This document shows, in pieces, positions 12,714 to 15,858 of a stretch of 15,858 nucleotides of DNA (its first letter is position 1; each line of letters starts with the position of its first letter). A program made the translations under genes and the position numbers. The stretch covers positions 1 through 15,858 of the forward strand of contig JAEXAJ010000147.1 of assembly GCA_023458215.1 (NCBI GenBank), given 5' to 3'. Origin of the DNA: Bacteroidota bacterium. GTDB taxonomy: Bacteria; Bacteroidota; Bacteroidia; Bacteroidales; Bacteroidaceae. The notes beneath the pieces were generated by a model. The model saw nothing but the letters and a program-made list of their open reading frames with translations. It was not told where the DNA came from and did not search any database.

Positions 12714-14456
12714 TTGGAATTCACTCCCGATACCCAAAACAAAGAGTTTCAAGACGCCTTGAGCCTCATTCAATACACCCGCCAGTCTGTTTTCCTGACG
12801 GGTAAAGCCGGTACGGGTAAATCCACCTTCTTGCGGTACATCTGCGAGCATACGAAGAAGAAGCACGTCGTCCTTGCCCCTACCGGCATCGCCGCCATCA
12901 ACGCCGGAGGTAGCACCCTGCACAGCTTCTTCAAACTCCCCTTCTACCCCCTGCTGCCCGATGATCCTAACTTCAGCCTGCAACGGGGACGCATTCACGA
13001 ATTCTTCAAATACACCAAGCCCCATCGTAAGTTACTTGAAGAACTGGACTTAGTCATTATCGATGAAATCTCAATGGTGCGCGCCGATATTATTGATGCC
13101 GTCGACCGCATTCTTCGTGTCTACTCCCGCAACCTGCGCGAACCTTTCGGCGGAAAACAAATCCTGCTGGTAGGTGATGTCTTCCAATTAGAACCCGTTG
13201 TCAAAGGGGATGAACGGGAAATACTAAACCGTTTCTACCCTACCCCCTACTTTTTCTCCGCGAGGGTTTTCAGTCAGATAGACCTTGTTTCCATCGAATT
13301 GCAGAAGGTTTACCGGCAAACGGACTCCAAATTCATCCATGTACTAGACCACATCCGCAACAATACCATCGGTGCCACAGATTTACAGTTGCTCAATACT
13401 CGCTACGGTACTGCCATAGAGCAATCCGAGGCCGATATGTACATCACGCTAGCCACTCGCCGGGACAATGTAGACTATATCAACGACCGGAAATTGGCAG
13501 AACTTCCGGGTGATCCCGTCACTTTTTATGGCGAAATCACCGGAGACTTCCCTGATAGCAGCCTCCCTACCTCCAAAGAACTTATATTAAAACCGGGCGC
13601 CCAAATCATCTTCATTAAAAATGATTTCGACCACCGTTGGGTCAATGGTACGATAGGCGTTATCAGTGGCTTCGACCCCTTGGAAGAAACCCTCTATGTC
13701 ATCACCGACGACGGAAAAGAATGCGATGTCAAGCGGGAATCATGGCGCAACATCCGCTACCGGTACAACGAAGAAAAGAAACAGATTGAAGAAGAAGAAC
13801 TCGGAACCTTTACCCAATACCCTATCCGACTGGCATGGGCCATCACTGTTCACAAAAGTCAGGGACTTACTTTCAGCCGGGTTGTAATCGACTTTACCGG
13901 CGGCGTATTTGCAGGAGGACAAGCCTACGTGGCCCTCAGCCGCTGCACCTCCCTTGAAGGCATCCAGTTGAAGAAACCCATCAGCCGCGCCGACGTATTT
14001 GTCCGCCCCGAAATAGTAGGTTTTGCCGAACGCTTCAATAACCGACAAGCCATCGACCGTGCCCTGAAACAAGCGCAAGCCGATGTGCAATATGTAGCCG
14101 CCGCCAAAGCTTTTGACAAAGGAGAGTTTGATGTATTCCTCGACGAATTTTTCAAAGCCATCCACTCCCGCTACGACATCGAGAAGCCCCATGTACAGCG
14201 CCTTATCCGCAAGAAGTTGAATGTAATCAACACGCTTCGCTCCGAGAATCAGGCACTGAAAGAAGCTGCGCTGGAGAAAGAGAAAGCATTGGTGCGCTAT
14301 GCCCGCGAATATATCCAGATGGGCGATGAATGCCTCGAACACGGCATGCAGGAAGCAGCCATGAAGAACTACAACAAAGCCGTCACCCTCTGTCCTAAGT
14401 TCAAAGAGGCCTGGAAGAAGATAAAGAAACTGGAGAAAGAGATGCTAAAAAGATAA
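12714..14456 (+). CDS. PIF1-like SF1 DNA helicase with a TPR-like C-terminal tail
   Basis: A 580-residue ATP-dependent 5'-3' helicase of the PIF1/RecD-like SF1B type, acting on DNA in recombination or replication. Motifs in order: Walker A G30-KAGTGKST (30-38), motif Ia HVVLAPTGIAAINAGG, Walker B VIIDEIS (114-120), motif III LLVGDVFQLEPV (151-162), motif IV region KVYRQTD (198-204), an SH3-like insertion near 305-340, motif V AITVHKSQGLTF (376-387) and motif VI AYVALSRCTS (404-413). The tail (about 455-580) is helical, with a coiled coil (507-525) and a TPR-like unit (YIQMGDECLEHGMQEAAMKN). The only sensible start is TTG at 12714, because a stop lies seven codons upstream (12690-12692) and no ATG is near. 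It follows the phosphatase by 77 nt. Confidence 0.88.
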   Translation: MEFTPDTQNKEFQDALSLIQYTRQSVFLTGKAGTGKSTFLRYICEHTKKKHVVLAPTGIAAINAGGSTLHSFFKLPFYPLLPDDPNFSLQRGRIHEFFKYTKPHRKLLEELDLVIIDEISMVRADIIDAVDRILRVYSRNLREPFGGKQILLVGDVFQLEPVVKGDEREILNRFYPTPYFFSARVFSQIDLVSIELQKVYRQTDSKFIHVLDHIRNNTIGATDLQLLNTRYGTAIEQSEADMYITLATRRDNVDYINDRKLAELPGDPVTFYGEITGDFPDSSLPTSKELILKPGAQIIFIKNDFDHRWVNGTIGVISGFDPLEETLYVITDDGKECDVKRESWRNIRYRYNEEKKQIEEEELGTFTQYPIRLAWAITVHKSQGLTFSRVVIDFTGGVFAGGQAYVALSRCTSLEGIQLKKPISRADVFVRPEIVGFAERFNNRQAIDRALKQAQADVQYVAAAKAFDKGEFDVFLDEFFKAIHSRYDIEKPHVQRLIRKKLNVINTLRSENQALKEAALEKEKALVRYAREYIQMGDECLEHGMQEAAMKNYNKAVTLCPKFKEAWKKIKKLEKEMLKR

Positions 14457-14460
14457 AACA

Positions 14461-14492
14461 CTTGGTTATAAACCGATTATTATCTATTTTTG
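14461..14492 (+). promoter_or_regulatory. Promoter of the YrdC/YciO gene
   Basis: CTTG at 14461-14464, a 20-nt spacer and TATTTTTG at 14485-14492 followed by CG. This fits the Bacteroidales consensus well and would give a leader of about 28 nt before the ATG at 14527. It starts 4 nt after the helicase stop codon. Confidence 0.65.
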
Positions 14493-14526
14493 CGCCAGTA
14501 CTAACAATTCAAAACCCCACGTCGCC

Positions 14527-15141
14527 ATGCTTTTGAAACTTTATGAAAAAAACAATAATCCTGCCGACTTGCAGCAGGTAATAGACATTTTGAATGACGG
14601 GGGTATCATCATTTACCCCACGGATACCATGTATGCCATTGGTTGCCACGGGCTGAAAGAACGTGCCATCGAACGCATTTGCCAACTGAAAGATATCGAC
14701 CCGAAAAGGAATAATCTTTCCATCATCTGCTACGACCTCAGCAGTATCAGCGAATATGCCAAAGTAGACAACAATACGTTTAAACTGATGAAACGCAACC
14801 TACCCGGAGCGTTCACTTTCATTTTAAACGGCACCACACGATTGCCCAAAATCTTCCGCAACCGTAAAGAAGTAGGTATACGTATGCCGGATAACCCCAT
14901 TATCCAGGAGATAGCCCGTCTACTCGACGCCCCCATCATGACCACCACCCTCCCCCATGATGAAAACGAAGACATTGAATACATCACCGATCCGGAACTT
15001 ATCGACGAGAAATTCGGTAATATAGTAGACCTGGTAATCGACGGAGGCATCGGCGGAACAGAAGCTTCTACCATCATCAGTTGCACAAATAATGAGATAG
15101 AAATCGTGCGCCAAGGCAAAGGTTGGCTCGATGAAGGATAA
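14527..15141 (+). CDS. YrdC/Sua5-family protein, YciO-like (threonylcarbamoyl-AMP synthase superfamily)
   Basis: A 204-residue cytoplasmic protein of the YrdC fold. TsaC/Sua5 enzymes of this fold make threonylcarbamoyl-AMP for the t6A37 modification of tRNA. Visible motifs are YPTDTMYAIGCH (30-41), the K60-R61 and S65 nucleotide-site region (KRNNLSII), LPGAFTFIL (92-100), VGIRMPDNPI (116-125) and the S181-T182 pair. The stretch APIMTTTLP (135-143) replaces the STSAN motif of TsaC and matches the YciO subgroup, which has about this length and lacks the Sua5 C-terminal domain. Whether YciO proteins are the main t6A enzyme is disputed, so I do not assign tsaC. The gene has its own promoter and is followed 74 nt later by the AI-2E permease gene. 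Confidence 0.85.
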   Translation: MLLKLYEKNNNPADLQQVIDILNDGGIIIYPTDTMYAIGCHGLKERAIERICQLKDIDPKRNNLSIICYDLSSISEYAKVDNNTFKLMKRNLPGAFTFILNGTTRLPKIFRNRKEVGIRMPDNPIIQEIARLLDAPIMTTTLPHDENEDIEYITDPELIDEKFGNIVDLVIDGGIGGTEASTIISCTNNEIEIVRQGKGWLDEG

Positions 15142-15181
15142 AACTCAATCTACACAATCTTTTTAAAAACTTTCCCGTTCC

Positions 15182-15218
15182 CATACTGTTTCTTTTATAG
15201 AAAAAAAGAAAAAGTATG
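15182..15218 (+). promoter_or_regulatory. Stem-loop that encloses the start codon of the AI-2E permease gene
   Basis: CATACTGTTTCTTTT (15182-15196) can pair with AAAAGAAAAAGTATG (15204-15218) at 14 of 15 positions, with a 7-nt loop. The right arm ends with the ATG at 15216-15218 and includes the A/G-rich ribosome-landing stretch. If folded in the mRNA it would hide the start. It could instead act as a weak terminator for the preceding gene, although no T tract follows. Confidence 0.5.
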
Positions 15219-15858
15219 AGCATTAAGGAACAATATTGGAAAATATCATTAATCGTCTTCATTATCGGATTAGGCATTATCCTTTTCCGACAGATCACTC
15301 CTTTCCTTGGCGGATTATTAGGTGCACTAACCATCTACATCTTGGTAAGGAAGCAAATGATTCATCTATCCGAGAAGCTAAAAATGAAACGTAATCTGGC
15401 AGCTATCCTCATTACGGCAGAAGCCATTCTATGTTTCTTGCTTCCTTTGGCATTAGTTGTGTGGCTATTAGTTATCAATCTACAAAATATCAACCTTGAT
15501 CCTCAAACTATCATTGCTCCCTTTGAAGAAGCCGCCGGCATCATTAAAGCTAAAACCGGTTACAATATTTTGCGAGGCGATGTTATATCATACGTTATTT
15601 CGGCTCTGCCATCTATCGGGCAAATGCTGATGGGAGGTATCAGCAGCTTTGCCGTCAATATGTTCGTGTTAGTGTTTGTCTTGTACTTCATGCTGATAGG
15701 CGGAAAGAAAATGGAGCTGTATATCAATGACATCCTTCCCTTCAATGAAACCAACACCCAACATGTGATACACGAAATCACAATGATAATCCGTTCCAAT
15801 GCCATCGGTATTCCATTGCTAGCCATCATCCAAGGCGGAGTAGCCATGATAGGTTACT
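15216..15858 (+). CDS. AI-2E family permease (PerM/YdiK-like), 3' end outside the window
   Basis: The first 214 residues of a polytopic inner-membrane protein, open to the window edge. Hydrophobic segments lie at about 9-24, 29-45, 60-87, 135-166 and 197-214. The order fits the AI-2E/UPF0118 family: an N-terminal pair of helices (ISLIVFIIGLGIILF, FLGGLLGALTIYILVRK), an extended soluble stretch, then SFAVNMFVLVFVLYFMLIGG and the region leading to IPLLAIIQGGVAMIGY. Members export small molecules or ions; the family name comes from one autoinducer-2 exporter and does not prove that role. The start ATG is the first after a stop and lies at the end of a predicted stem-loop. Confidence 0.85.
   Translation, partial: MSIKEQYWKISLIVFIIGLGIILFRQITPFLGGLLGALTIYILVRKQMIHLSEKLKMKRNLAAILITAEAILCFLLPLALVVWLLVINLQNINLDPQTIIAPFEEAAGIIKAKTGYNILRGDVISYVISALPSIGQMLMGGISSFAVNMFVLVFVLYFMLIGGKKMELYINDILPFNETNTQHVIHEITMIIRSNAIGIPLLAIIQGGVAMIGY

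Noticed and set aside
13740..14342. 200-codon minus-strand frame opposite the helicase gene
   Set aside because: It is antisense to well-conserved helicase motifs V and VI and has no recognisable domain or ribosome-binding context.

Overview
The window looks like chromosomal DNA of a Bacteroides species. The grounds are a PF14905-type outer-membrane receptor, a membrane-anchored TPR regulator with a LuxR-like tail, a HAD phosphatase very like B. thetaiotaomicron BT4131, and several promoters of the Bacteroidales type (about TTTG, 19-22 nt, TAnnTTTG). It is mostly ordinary core-like DNA. No phage, insertion sequence, CRISPR array, rRNA or tRNA was seen.

Layout. (1) 1-1251, minus: a BlaI/MecI-like repressor followed by an M56 (BlaR1-like) membrane metalloprotease that runs off the left edge. 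Three regularly spaced dyads lie in front of the repressor. (2) 1454-2763, plus: a two-gene operon with a 4-nt overlap, coding for a RIC/YtfE-type diiron hemerythrin protein and a LuxR-type regulator whose receiver domain has lost its acidic and phospho-acceptor residues. It ends in a strong hairpin that can work in both directions. (3) 2775-2906, minus: an orphan promoter pointing at that hairpin, giving a candidate small RNA. (4) 2961-4337, minus: SPFH/band-7 membrane protein, ribbon-helix-helix regulator, and a 50-residue membrane protein that looks like the broken start of a DUF1648 protein. (5) 4338-4725: a 388-bp spacer with GTGATAA-rich inverted repeats and a 22-bp tandem repeat. (6) 4726-7143, minus: TonB-dependent receptor-like outer-membrane protein. 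(7) 7366-11756, minus: a tightly packed four-gene operon of UbiA/MenA-like prenyltransferase, CPBP membrane protease, PatB/MalY-type PLP lyase and a lipobox/TPR/LuxR-like membrane regulator. (8) 11842-15858, plus: Cof-type HAD phosphatase, PIF1-like helicase with a TPR-like tail, YrdC/YciO-family protein, and an AI-2E family permease cut by the right edge, whose start codon sits inside a predicted stem-loop.

How the parts may work together. The M56 protease probably inactivates the BlaI-like repressor on a signal, relieving repression through the dyads. The hemerythrin protein and pseudo-receiver regulator look like a redox or nitric-oxide sensing pair that signals without phosphorylation. 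The lipobox/TPR regulator is made together with three metabolic or membrane genes and sits just upstream of the receptor gene, so it may control that receptor, its own operon, or both. The points most worth a second look are the hemerythrin/pseudo-receiver operon, the candidate small RNA, the DUF1648 remnant, the dyad array, and the stem-loop over the AI-2E start.
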